Shown piece by piece: positions 54,230 to 64,000 of a DNA stretch of 64,000 nucleotides. A model generated the notes under the pieces. That model was not told the DNA's origin. It saw only the letters and a list, made by a program, of their open reading frames with translations, and searched no databases. Source of the DNA: Enoplolaimus lenunculus (taxonomy: Eukaryota; Nematoda; Enoplea; Enoplida; Thoracostomopsidae); contig JASANG010000246.1 of the NCBI GenBank assembly GCA_030248215.1, forward strand, positions 47,551 through 111,550. Direction: 5' to 3'. Within the stretch, counting starts at the first letter, position 1, and each line of letters begins with the position of its first letter. Made by a program: the position numbers and the translations under genes.

Positions 54230-55940
54230 TTAACCTCCTATACTTGTTTATATTTATCTGTCTTCTATATCTTCTATACTAGTCGAGTTGTATTCTTGTC
54301 AAATTAGTATTTATTGTTTTTGATGCAATGTCGTGCATATAATATTAAACTAGTCAACGCAGTTTCAAATTTGCAACTCTAAAATATTACTCGCCAAACT
54401 TTTTAAGAACGCGTTCTAATTTGCATATATAAGCTGTCTCTCTTGTACATATTTAACAATCATTACAACAGCTCGAACGCTGCCCAAAATACGTATGTGG
54501 TGCATTCCAGCTTTAATTAAATAGTGACATGAAAAATAAATCTTGCAATATAAATGTTCGGTTTGTGCATTTCTTGTTTTGGAATAATGCGCGCACAGTG
54601 TTTTAATAGCCACAACACTGTAAATTTCAGTGAGTTGATTCTACTCATTTTAGTCTGAGTTAGGACTATCAGAACTCATAATTTTGAGTGGTTTCAATTC
54701 ATTCTGAGTTAGTTAATCAACTCACCCAAAGTCAACTCAACTCAAAGCAAGAATCAACTCAACTCAAAGTGAGTTTATTGTTTTACTGATATTAATTCAG
54801 AAATAACCAACTCGCTAGCTGAATTGATTAGTCAACTCACTGGAATTTGCAGTGAACGCGCCAAAAGGCCGCTTACTGTAAAAAATACAATTAACGCATT
54901 GAAGTCAAGCTTGAAAACGAAACGGCCCTAAAAGTAAATATGGGCCCTGCCATGGATAGCAGTTTCTAAATCTTGGAACGACGCCAAGCTATAAAGTTCA
55001 TGGCACGTTGAATTAATATACATTACAGTGGTTTGAAAATTGTGGCATGGTGTACGCAAGTTATTTTGAAATATTAAATTTTGTAATAATGTAATAATTA
55101 CGTCGAATGAGTTGATTTTGGTTTTAAAGGCCTTAGAATATTTCTGTGATATGAAATGAAAGATAATTTTTTAATCATTTTTTTGGATCCATGATTTTTA
55201 GAGCCGTCCAGTTTTTTTCGCACAACTGTAATTGAGTAGACTTTAGAATTTCGACTGTTTTTAGCTTAGGTTTAGGCTTAGGAGTAACACTTAGGTTAGA
55301 ATTCAGGACTATTTTTAGCTTATATTAGGCTTATGAGTAACAAATAGGTTAGAATTAGGACTATTTTTAGCTTATGCTTAGGCTTAGGAGTAACACTTAG
55401 GTTAGAATTCAGGACTATTTTTAGCTTATGCTTAGGCTTAGGAGTAACACTTAGGTTAGAATTCAGGACTATTTTTAGCTTATGCTTAGGCTTAGGAGTA
55501 ACACTTAGGTTAGAATTCAGGACTATTTTTAGCTTATGCTTAGGCTTAGGAGTAACACTTAGGTTAGAATTCAGGACTATTTTTAGCTTATGCTTAGGCT
55601 TAGGAGTAACACTTAGGTTAGAATTCAGGACTATTTTTAGCTTATGCTTAGACTTAGGAGTAACACTTAGGTTAGAATTAGGACTATTTTTAGCTTATGC
55701 TTAGGCTTAGGAGTAACACCGACTATTTTTAGCTTATGCTTAGACGTAGGAGTAACACTTACTTTTTACGATCAGGTTTTGGCTTGCGCTTTGAAATATG
55801 ATTTTCCTTGAGTTACGGTTTTAAAAGTAACATTGGCCAATACAAATTTACATACAGTGGCGAATCCAAAAATTTCTGAATCGGGCCGTAAGATACTTAC
55901 ATATGAGAACAGTTCACAAGCGAAGCGAGCAAAAAGCCAA
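54230..55940 (-). repeat. Segment D (inverted copy of A), with clean 54-bp array
   Basis: M4 copy 54615-54856, array 55255-55765, M1b terminus ending about 55838. It is followed by the same outer flank as left of A. Confidence 0.8.
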
Positions 55941-55970
55941 ACGAAACGTTGTTTTAATAATAAAAAACTT

Positions 55971-56157
55971 GGCCAATGTTACCTTGAGGGGCGTAACACT
56001 AGATTAAGCGTACTCCCAAGCCTAAGTCTAAGCGTAAGCGTTGCAAAAACGACTTCTTAAGCCTAAACCTAAGCAAAAAAATGTAATCTACAATCTAAAC
56101 CTACTCTTTTATAGACCCACCAGAAACCTGGACGCCCCTTAATGTATAACATGGGCC
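55971..56157 (+). mobile_element. M1b MITE, right copy
   Basis: Mirror of 45175-45361: GGCCAATGTTACCTTGAGGG to TAATGTATAACATGGGCC. Confidence 0.9.
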
Positions 56158-56239
56158 AAAAACTTAGTGTAAAATATCAGTTTGTATTTTTATTTAAGGG
56201 CGTATGGCTTGGGTGGCTTGATTTTACATCTAATTTTAT

Positions 56240-58141
56240 TCAAAACAACTTCCAACGTAGGTTTAAAATAACACCCAACGTTAAGCTTAAAAATTGACAA
56301 ATTGAACTTGCTCGTTTAAACGCCGTATTCAACGCTCCAGCGTCTCTTGTGCTTCGTTCTTCAATCCGGCATTCAAACGGATGAAAACATTCAGTTACAC
56401 AGACTCGAATAGTTTCCATCGCTGTTGCGGTTCGTTTCAACTGGGAAGAGCTTTTCATGGACAAATTCTGGCTTCCAACCGAAATGGATTCAGTGAGAGC
56501 GCGAGTTCTCCTTTGTCGAACGGTGAACTCGTGGTTGAAACTTCTTTGAGGCTTGGGTTCATGAGCTACTCCTTTAGGAGCGACAGAGTTCTCGGTGATT
56601 ATTGAGTCTTGGAGTTCAGGCGTTGTCCTTGAGCGAGAGCGTTGGGCAACAAACGATGCCCGAAAGTGTTTCGATTCACATTTGGTCGGATTTGGTTGTT
56701 TGCGACCGCATTTTCGGGTTAGGATTATTGGTTCTGAAACAGATATTAGCCTATTAATGGTCTGTTCCCACGTACAAGTATTTTTTCTTGAACTGCATTT
56801 GTTGTGATTTGTAACTGCAAATTGCAACTGCAAGTATTTAAAAGTATATCTTGTGATCAAAATTGCACATGTACCGTAGTGACCAGAATAAGACAGGGGT
56901 AACGAGAGGGGTGTTCATATCTTGAGTTCCAATCAATAGGGGATCGGATACCTAATAAGGGTCCGTAAACGGATAGAGTCCCTGAAAACTCTAGTTAGAG
57001 AGTATACCTATAAAGAGTCCATAAGTGGATCGCGTTAGTCGAATTTGACTCTGGTGGAGTCTAATTTAACTGCGACGGAGTCGAATTTGGCTGAGTCCGG
57101 AAAAGCCTATTTTGAAAAGCGTCAATTTGACCCATCATTTCTTGCAGTTGGCCAGAAAAAGATAAATACTATTTTACCTTCAAATTCAACTGAATTCGCA
57201 CGTTGTTTTCGGAACCAAAACACAAGACAGGCGTTGTGGTTAGGATTCGCACAAGGTGTGGCGTCCGCAATGCCACGAATACAGTCTTGTTTTAGAGAAT
57301 TATTGGTAAATTGTCGATCGCATTGGATACAGGATAGCGGAGCGGCTGAAAAACGTTCGGATAACGTCACGTCCTGATATTAACTCAGAACTAATTCTGT
57401 AGCTGAGTTAATTAATCAAATCACTGGAATTTACAGCGTTCTTTTTACAAAAACTTGAGACATTCAGTGAAGGTTTGGTTTATTCGAAGTTTACTCAATT
57501 TTGCAAAGCAAAAACTGTTGAATTTTTATAGAGACGAAAACGGTCAAAGCACTTTTGTGAAATCACTTTATATAAGCAAGAGTGGATAATCACTATTTAA
57601 ACCAGAGTGCGCAACTTGGGCTCATTCTGTGTAGAAAAGAATGTACCCGGCACGCGTGTGCTTTTTTACCCTACATCCCGTTTGTTTAGAGGGGAGGCTA
57701 CAACCGGTGCGAACCATGACACTTTATGTATGCGGCATCAAACATGCTCTCCTTATAGTTTAATTTAGGGGTATTCATGAAATAGCGACCCCCCTGTAAA
57801 CAAGGGGGCGGTCAACCAAAAATGCAATGCCCGGTGATACATTTTGTACCATGCGGAACCCCAAGAGTTGCACACTCTTGTATAATGCACTCTTGATATA
57901 AGTAAATGTTAAAGTTTAGTTAATTAAATGTGGATTTTAATTGACCTAAATTTTGATTCACTTCCCGCTCCGGGTCCAACAAACGTTGCCAACTTTTGGT
58001 TTCTATACTTCCGCTAGATTGCAGATGTGTTATCGATTTACCACCGGATATACGCGACTCACCGGAACTTTGAACCGAATAAGTTCCGTCGGCGATAAAT
58101 TGAACAATCACACAAACCAAAGTGATAAATTTTACTATCAT
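56240..58141 (-). CDS. Ly6/three-finger-like GPI-type protein gene, right copy (3 exons)
   Basis: Exons 58063-58141, 57178-57345 and 56240-56421 (or to 56814). They are identical in exon sequence to the left copy, with the same splice sites, the same FB element in intron 1 (57575-57898) and the same repeat debris in intron 2. The gene points towards the palindrome centre, so the two copies are convergent, about 11 kb apart. Identity of introns as well as exons means very recent duplication, ongoing gene conversion, or an assembly artefact; selection on the protein is not needed to explain it. Confidence 0.6.
57575..57898 (-). mobile_element. FB fold-back element in Ly6 intron 1, right copy
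   Basis: Mirror of 43434-43757. Confidence 0.75.
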
Positions 58142-58204
58142 TGTGCTATCGCACGCCAGTGGTGACACAGGTTTATGAAGGTAAAACGCGTTCATTTGTT
58201 CACT

Positions 58205-59215
58205 ATAATATATACATTAATTTGCTTAAAATCACGCGATTAATAACATTAAAGTTTAAATCTTTGAAAATGACCTAAAATTATTAAATTTTAAAAATTT
58301 AATTCAAAATTATATCGGATCGGCCGGTTTCCCACAGCCGGAATAAGGAACAAGGACCAGAAGAGATATGGGTCCTATTAATAATGACTAAAATTGGAAT
58401 GAACCGTTATTCCACGGCCGGATCCAGAAACAAGGACCGGATGAGAGATCTGGTCTATTAATAAATACTAAAATATTGTGGTTTTCATATCTGTATTTTT
58501 AAATCATTAATTAAATGGCTAATATAAAAAACATTAGTTGACCATGATTAAAAGGACACCTGTTGATTGGTTGAAATACTGTTAAATTCTAGTTTAATTT
58601 AATCTTTTACTTTTAGTTTAGCTGCTAGGTTGCCGTACGCGTTTAAGAATAAGTGATTTTTAATGATTCTGAAAAACAATAAACTTACTTATTTAATGGC
58701 TATGTTTCTGAAATCTTACTTTAGTATTTACTTAAATTAATAAACTTAACCCTGTCTCACATGAATATTTTCAATTCCATATGAGATGTAATTTTCAATG
58801 TTGGTTGCCATACACGTTTAAGATTAAATGATTTTTGCAGATTCTGAAAAACATTTCACTTTACGTATTTAATGACTGGGTTTCTGTAAATTTCCTTTAG
58901 TATTTATAGTTAATCGCTTAGCTCGCCGACTTAAGTAGATATATAACTTTTTGGGCAAAAAACAAATTACCACAAAATGTGGTCATATCAAGAAGAAAGT
59001 TGCACTTTATATTAACGAGGCATCATGAGTATATAATTTTAATTAGAACAAGGTTAATATGTCTGATCTGTTAACTTGAAATGCATCAAATTTAGTCATC
59101 GACCTTAATATTTAACTTAAGTAAGCTTTTCAAAAACGACAAAATGGTTAAGTAAATGCTTAGCACGTACTTAAACAAGTCTACTTAAGTAGGTTTCCAG
59201 AAACCCAGTCATTGT
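58205..59215. repeat. Mirror of 42118-43125 (duplication, TTAAG elements)
   Basis: Holds the mirrored tandem duplication (58317-58464) and the mirrored TGACTGGGTTTCTG element. Differs from the left arm by scattered substitutions and short indels (for example at 58330, 58440 and 58530). Confidence 0.7.
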
Positions 59216-59719
59216 CATAGTAAATATTTCTATTTTGTTTATCACTTAATATAATATTTTATATACAGATTGGAACTGCATGTCTCTGTTACTTCCGCCA
59301 CCAGAGCGAGGTTACTTGAGTTACATATCCCCATTCATTCCAGAGTAGCTGTTTACCTGTACCAGCAACATTCCCAATTTCTTCAAATTTAAATAGGTTT
59401 TAAACTGATTAAATTAAACTAAACGCTGCAGACAGGAGTAAAAACTCTTTAGGGTGGCAAAATCAAAAACGTTTGTTCACTACATGAACACGCGACCCGT
59501 TGGTGGATACAAGGTGCCACCAAGGACATACCTTTTCGAACAGGAATCAAATCATAGCCGCTATTTTGTATTAAAATTTATTGCTAAAAATTGCGTTTGG
59601 CTTACTGCTTCCTTCGCTCACGAGTTATTTTTTCAATATCGCAAACCTGGCGCGCCCCTGTTAAAACAATTTTTGGATTAAACGTTGGAGTCACCCTGCG
59701 ATATACTTGAAAATATATG

Positions 59720-59752
59720 TATATATATATAAATATATAAACATATATATGT

Positions 59753-59816
<64 letters not shown>
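59720..59816. repeat. (TA)n microsatellite, right copy
   Basis: Mirror of 41510-41610, different repeat number. Confidence 0.9.
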
Positions 59817-59819
<3 letters not shown>

Positions 59820-60148
59820 CACAGTAGGGTGCTCATTTTGCATACAATACGATCAAAAGAAACCCGACTTTTCGGTCACAATTAGCAATATTAACAGAAT
59901 AATGCCATTTTAGGTATTTTTCTTTTGAAATTCCAGCTAAAATTTGAAAGCTAGCTTTAAACTACGCGTTTCCGTAGTCAGAAGGCAGCCAACGGTCATT
60001 TTGCATGGAGGAGTTTTAACCCGAGCTCATGAAAAGATTTATTTTTATATTTAAATTTCCTTGAAATCGTTGCATGTTCCTTTGAAATTTTTTGACCCCT
60101 ATAACACGTTGAACGAACTAGAACTCTATTAAGCTAAAACAATAAGGT

Positions 60149-60338
60149 CAATGTAAAGAACAAGAGCAGAACAGTATTATAAGCTTATTCATAAGCCTTA
60201 GTCTATGCCTAAGCGTAAGAATGAGTTCATTCTTAAGCCTAAGCCTAAGCCTAAGCCAAGCAAAAAATAGTCTAAAGCCTAAGCTTACTGCGTTGTAGTT
60301 CCACAGAAAAACGTTCCGCCCCTGATCTTTACATGGGC
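60149..60338 (+). mobile_element. M1 MITE, mirror of 40986-41179
   Basis: GGTCAATGTAAAGAACAAGA to CGTTCCGCCCCTGATCTTTA then CATGGGCC. Confidence 0.85.
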
Positions 60339-61246
60339 CAACAATAGATACCGTTTTTAATCAAATTAATTTTGAAATATAAGTTTTAAAATTGTACAGA
60401 AGTTGATACGTCATAATTAACTGAGTTGAAATTTACAATAGTCTTATAAAATTTTCAGAACATTCTAGAACGTGCTTCATTTAGAACGAAAGAATATTAT
60501 GAAAGTCTAAATTTGACCTTTAATTAAGTGGCACTGCAGTCCACTAATTGTCAATCTGTAATAGATTTTAAACCGCTAGCTGCGGTAACTGCAGGTCTGA
60601 AAAATTTTACAGAAGGTGGTGTGGAAATATAATGACCTTAGCATGTAGGTATAAACCAGGTTACCGCGAGAAAAATAATTACATAACCGACGTTCTGTTT
60701 AGCGGTTTAACCCGATGGTTTCGCGGTTCGGAAAATGATCAGAGGCAGAACGTATTTTCTGTGAGACTACAATAGCATAAAATTAAGTTTGAGACTATTT
60801 TTTGCTTTAGCTCAGGCTAAAGCTTTAGGCTTAAGTGTAAGCTCATTTTTACGCTTAGGCTTAGAAATATGCTTATATTAATGTTACGGCGCGGTTCGGA
60901 ATATACTTTGGCACAAAAACAACTGTAATTAAGAAACATTTAAGAGAATGATTGATTGTTGTTTTCAAATTGAAGGGAACAAAACAGACAAAAGCTAAAA
61001 ATAAAGTATTAAATTTCTCGCGTAGAGCGGAAAATAGGCCGAAGTCCATTCGCTAAAATCGTACATTTTCTCACGGGTCAATTTCTATGTTATGCCAGAT
61101 TGCTTTGAAAAATTAACCGTGGGATGAAATGCTACAGTCTCGCTGTCGTGAGAGTCTTCTTTGTGGGAATTTTTTCTGATGTAAACATGTGCGCCCAAGG
61201 GCGTGGCGAAAGGGGCGTTAGGTGTCATCCCCCTTAGGGATTTTGG

Positions 61247-61460
61247 CCAATGTTACTTTAAGGGGGCCGTAACAGTAGATTAAGCGTATTCCTAAGCCTA
61301 AGGCTAAGCCTAAGCGTTTCAAAAATGAGTTCCTAAGCCTAAGCCTAAGCCCACGCCTAAGCCTGAGCCTAAGCCTAAGCAAAAAATGTAATCTAGAATC
61401 TAAACCTACTCTTTTATAGACCACCAAAAACCTGGATGCCCCTTAAAGTAACATCGGCCG
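61247..61460 (+). mobile_element. M1b MITE, mirror of 39869-40083
   Basis: GGCCAATGTTACTTTAAGGG to CCTTAAAGTAACATCGGCC, with CCTAAG runs. Confidence 0.85.
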
Positions 61461-61912
61461 GGATTTTATATTTCGCTGTTTACGGTTACCCGTTGAAATT
61501 TTGATAGATCGTAACCCCCGTTTCCGAGCTCATGGCTACATACATGTATACGAATGGTTGAAGATTAATGCAAGCATAGCATTGCTTGTTGGCACCGCAA
61601 GGTCTTGAAGAGTACAAATGGCACTTATATAAAAAATTGCTTTTAGGAAATATTAGACACTGCAGCATGGGGGGGCCTTATCATTTTGTTTGCATAAAAA
61701 TTTTCTGAGGGGAAAAATTGTAATGTAAGAGGACCTTACCATTTTGTCACAAAAAAATTTTGACCATCGGAAAGTTGTGGTCTGATGATTTTAGCACAAA
61801 TAAAATGCATCAAGTGTTTTGAACTAACAAAATCACCACACTGCAAGAGCGTCCTTTTTGAGTTCATTTTGACTGAATTTGGACAGAAAGTATAGATTTT
61901 GAAAAATATTCT

Positions 61913-62508
61913 CTCTAAAAACTTAAACTAACGTGATTTAAGCTTAAGCTAATACGGCAGCATAAAACTAGTTTTCTAGATTAACAAAACTAACAGGTAG
62001 GTTTACGCTTAAACTCATTTAAAATTTTACATATATTTTAGTTTAACCCCTTCTCGCCAGTGTTTAACAATTGCGACACGTATACATCGTACTAAATCAC
62101 CATAAGACATGAGAGCCCCCTCGGTCTCGAGCGTCGAGCTGTATAGCTGAGTGGTGATGCTATACGCCTCCCACTCCCGTCACCGGAGACCGAATCCTAG
62201 CATTAAAGTATGTCTCAGAGGAAATAAAAAATATTACGTGATCAAGGGTTAAGCGAAAAATTTTCAGTTATCTATCTTAAGCTAAACTTAATGAATTATT
62301 TGATACACATCGCTTTTAGATATCAGTTGTACTTAAACAAATGTAAGTTGAAACTTAAACTTGCGTTAAACTTAAAATATATTAGTCTAAATTAAACTTA
62401 ATAGTACAGTATAGTTAGTCCATCCAGCCATTTAGTTTAATACGTAAACTAATATTCAAGTTTGGTTAAGCTATAATTTAAGTTTAAAAATTTTTAAAGA
62501 ATTATACT
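61913..62508 (+). mobile_element. Mirror of the tRNA-like-bearing element
   Basis: CTCTCTAAAAACTTAAACTA at the left; the A-box TAGCTGAGTGG at 62144-62154 is intact, while the B-box region reads GAGACCGAATCC. More diverged from its partner than the Ly6 region is. Confidence 0.6.
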
Positions 62509-62677
62509 TAAAATTATAGACGGCTAATGAAATTAAAAATATTTATATGCGACATATGGATAAGTTTGTCATTTTTGAAACAATTTTAAACTATTAACAC
62601 AAATTTGAAGCATTTTGTTCAAGAATACTTTTGAATGTCTACTAGTGACAAAAATTGAGGTAAAATGTTGAAAAATT

Positions 62678-62826
62678 GGCCAATGCTGACCGCAGAACAG
62701 TAATACAGAGCATATTCGTAAGCATAAGCCTAAGCCTAAGCCAGGCAAAAAATCATATAAAGGTTCCGGTTTCTGTCTATCCTAGTCCAACACAAAAACG
62801 TACCGCCCCTGATGTTAACATGGGCC
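62678..62826 (+). mobile_element. M1 MITE, mirror of 38494-38646, decayed
   Basis: GGCCAATGCTGACCGCAGAA to CGTACCGCCCCTGATGTTAA then CATGGGCC; hexamers reduced. Confidence 0.75.
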
Positions 62827-63789
62827 AAAAAATTAAACCAAAAATTCCTCACACAATCAAAATGTCAACTTTTAATATTAAAATAATATTATTTTATCTC
62901 TCAAAAGTAGCTAATTTAGCAATACACAAGCTAATATTGAAATACATAGCAGTTTCAGCGGTTAATATTAAACTAAGGCGCCCCGGTGGTCTAGAATTTC
63001 AATCCTTTGGAGGAAACCTTACTTGACTTCGAACCCAACTGACCAAGTAATAGAATCCGAGTATTTAATGAGAGGTATAAAGATCACGACAGAGTCAGAC
63101 ATAAGATGTCAATAAAGCTGACGCGTCAAAATCTCTGACATTCTCTAGTGAGAAGCGACCATTGCAAAGTGGAACCCTGTCAGTTTGCTGGCGGATCCAA
63201 AAGGGCCTACCTAGGCCTAGCCCCCCAACCCCAATAGAGATCAAAACCAATGCGTTTTTTGTATTAATATTTAGCACTAAGTTTCAATTTGGCTTCACGC
63301 TCGCGGTATCAGCTCGCTTTTTCACTACTGTATATCGCTCGACTCACCGTCAAAATAGTCAAAATCAGCCACTGTTCCAATCAAAGTACTTCTTTGACTA
63401 CACAATTCAATTCTAACAGGGTGATGTGGTAGACTATACTATGAAATATTTCAATCAATTTTGGTAAGTTTTTCGCTAATAAATAATTTTAAAATATGAG
63501 TATTTTTCAAAAATTTGAAAAATTCATAAATTTTGCAAGCTTCGATTCGCTGATCCAGTCGGATAATCGCAGATCCACAGCGAGTCGTGAGGAACACACG
63601 ATGTTTTCAGTGAAATTGGCAAACGCAAGACGAAATTAAATCTTGAAATACTTTAATCTGTTTACTGAAGATATTAAAGTTGGACGAAGGCTTTAGTCCC
63701 GTTGCCAGATCACCTTGCTGGAGGCTAAAAATTCTTTCAGAAAGGGCATACAACAGTCTCAATGACGTTCAATCAAGGTTGAAAATTTT

Positions 63790-64000
63790 TGGCCAATGTA
63801 CAGGGACGAAACAGTATTATAAGCATACTCTTAAGCCTAACCCAAGCCTAAGCCTAAGCCTATTAATCGTAACAATGAAAATAATTCTAAGCCTATTAGC
63901 CTAAGCCTGAGCGTAAGAATGAGTTTATTCCTGAGCTTATGCCTTAGCCTAAGACTTAGCCAAGCAAAAAAATTAGTCTAAAAGTTAAAATGACCACATT
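63790..64000 (+). mobile_element. M1 MITE cut by the window end
   Basis: GGCCAATGTACAGGGACGAA then hexamers and TTAGTCTAAAAGTTAAAATG; mirror of 37275-37530. The last 15 bases diverge slightly from the partner. Confidence 0.75.

Larger units (their letters stand above)
50933..64000 (-). repeat. Right arm of giant palindrome (runs off window)
   Basis: Inverted copy of 37332-50181. It is still matching at the last base of the window (complement of the end aligns near 37332), so the true arm length is unknown and at least 13 kb. Confidence 0.9.

Noticed and set aside
45391-55940. A 5-10 kb autonomous transposon bounded by segments A and B or A and D
   Set aside because: The inverted segments include flanking DNA beyond the M1b ends, no target duplication brackets the unit, and no transposase frame lies inside.

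Overview
The window looks like AT-rich, intron-bearing DNA from an animal, probably an invertebrate. The evidence is GT-AG introns with phase-consistent exons, an ADAM/ADAMTS-type zymogen gene, a Ly6/three-finger-type gene, and a very dense load of short non-autonomous DNA transposons. The species cannot be named from this sequence. No long transposase, reverse transcriptase, capsid or envelope frame was seen, so almost all the repeats are non-autonomous. No complete rRNA or tRNA gene and no CRISPR array was found.

Layout. 1-3,000: thin unannotated DNA with fold-back (FB) and GGCC-MITE insertions. 3,100-7,884: the 5' part of a minus-strand M12B (ADAM/ADAMTS-like) metalloprotease gene, six exons from signal sequence through propeptide to the start of the catalytic domain; the rest must lie left of the window or be lost. 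8,000-37,000: a mosaic of repeats with a few weak exon candidates (15.5, 21.8, 24.4 and 27.1 kb). 37,324-64,000: one giant palindrome whose arms run off the window end. Each arm carries one copy of the Ly6-like gene (43.2-45.1 kb on plus, 56.2-58.1 kb on minus, convergent). The middle is itself built of nested inverted segments plus a 36-bp satellite.

Repeat families defined here by eye. M1: GGCC-ended MITEs with 8-bp target duplications and an interior of (CCTAAG/TTAGGC)n hexamers, about 30 copies, with a subfamily M1b. M2: about 420 bp, CTGTAGTGACC ends, TA duplication. M4: about 250 bp, CACTGTAAATTTCAG ends, TA duplication. hAT-like: CAGGGTGCAACC ends, 8-bp duplication. FB: about 310-bp fold-back with CAAGAGTG ends. 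REG: GTAGCCAGCTCA ends. Several nested insertions give relative ages (M2 in M1, M4 in FB, M1 in REG, hAT in a GTCACCG-rich element).

The two most notable things are the giant palindrome and the M1 family. The palindrome is either a real inverted duplication of a Ly6-like locus or a fold-back assembly error; the left inner arm looks noisier than the right. The M1 family carries nematode-type telomere hexamers inside a mobile element and in places has expanded them into minisatellite arrays.
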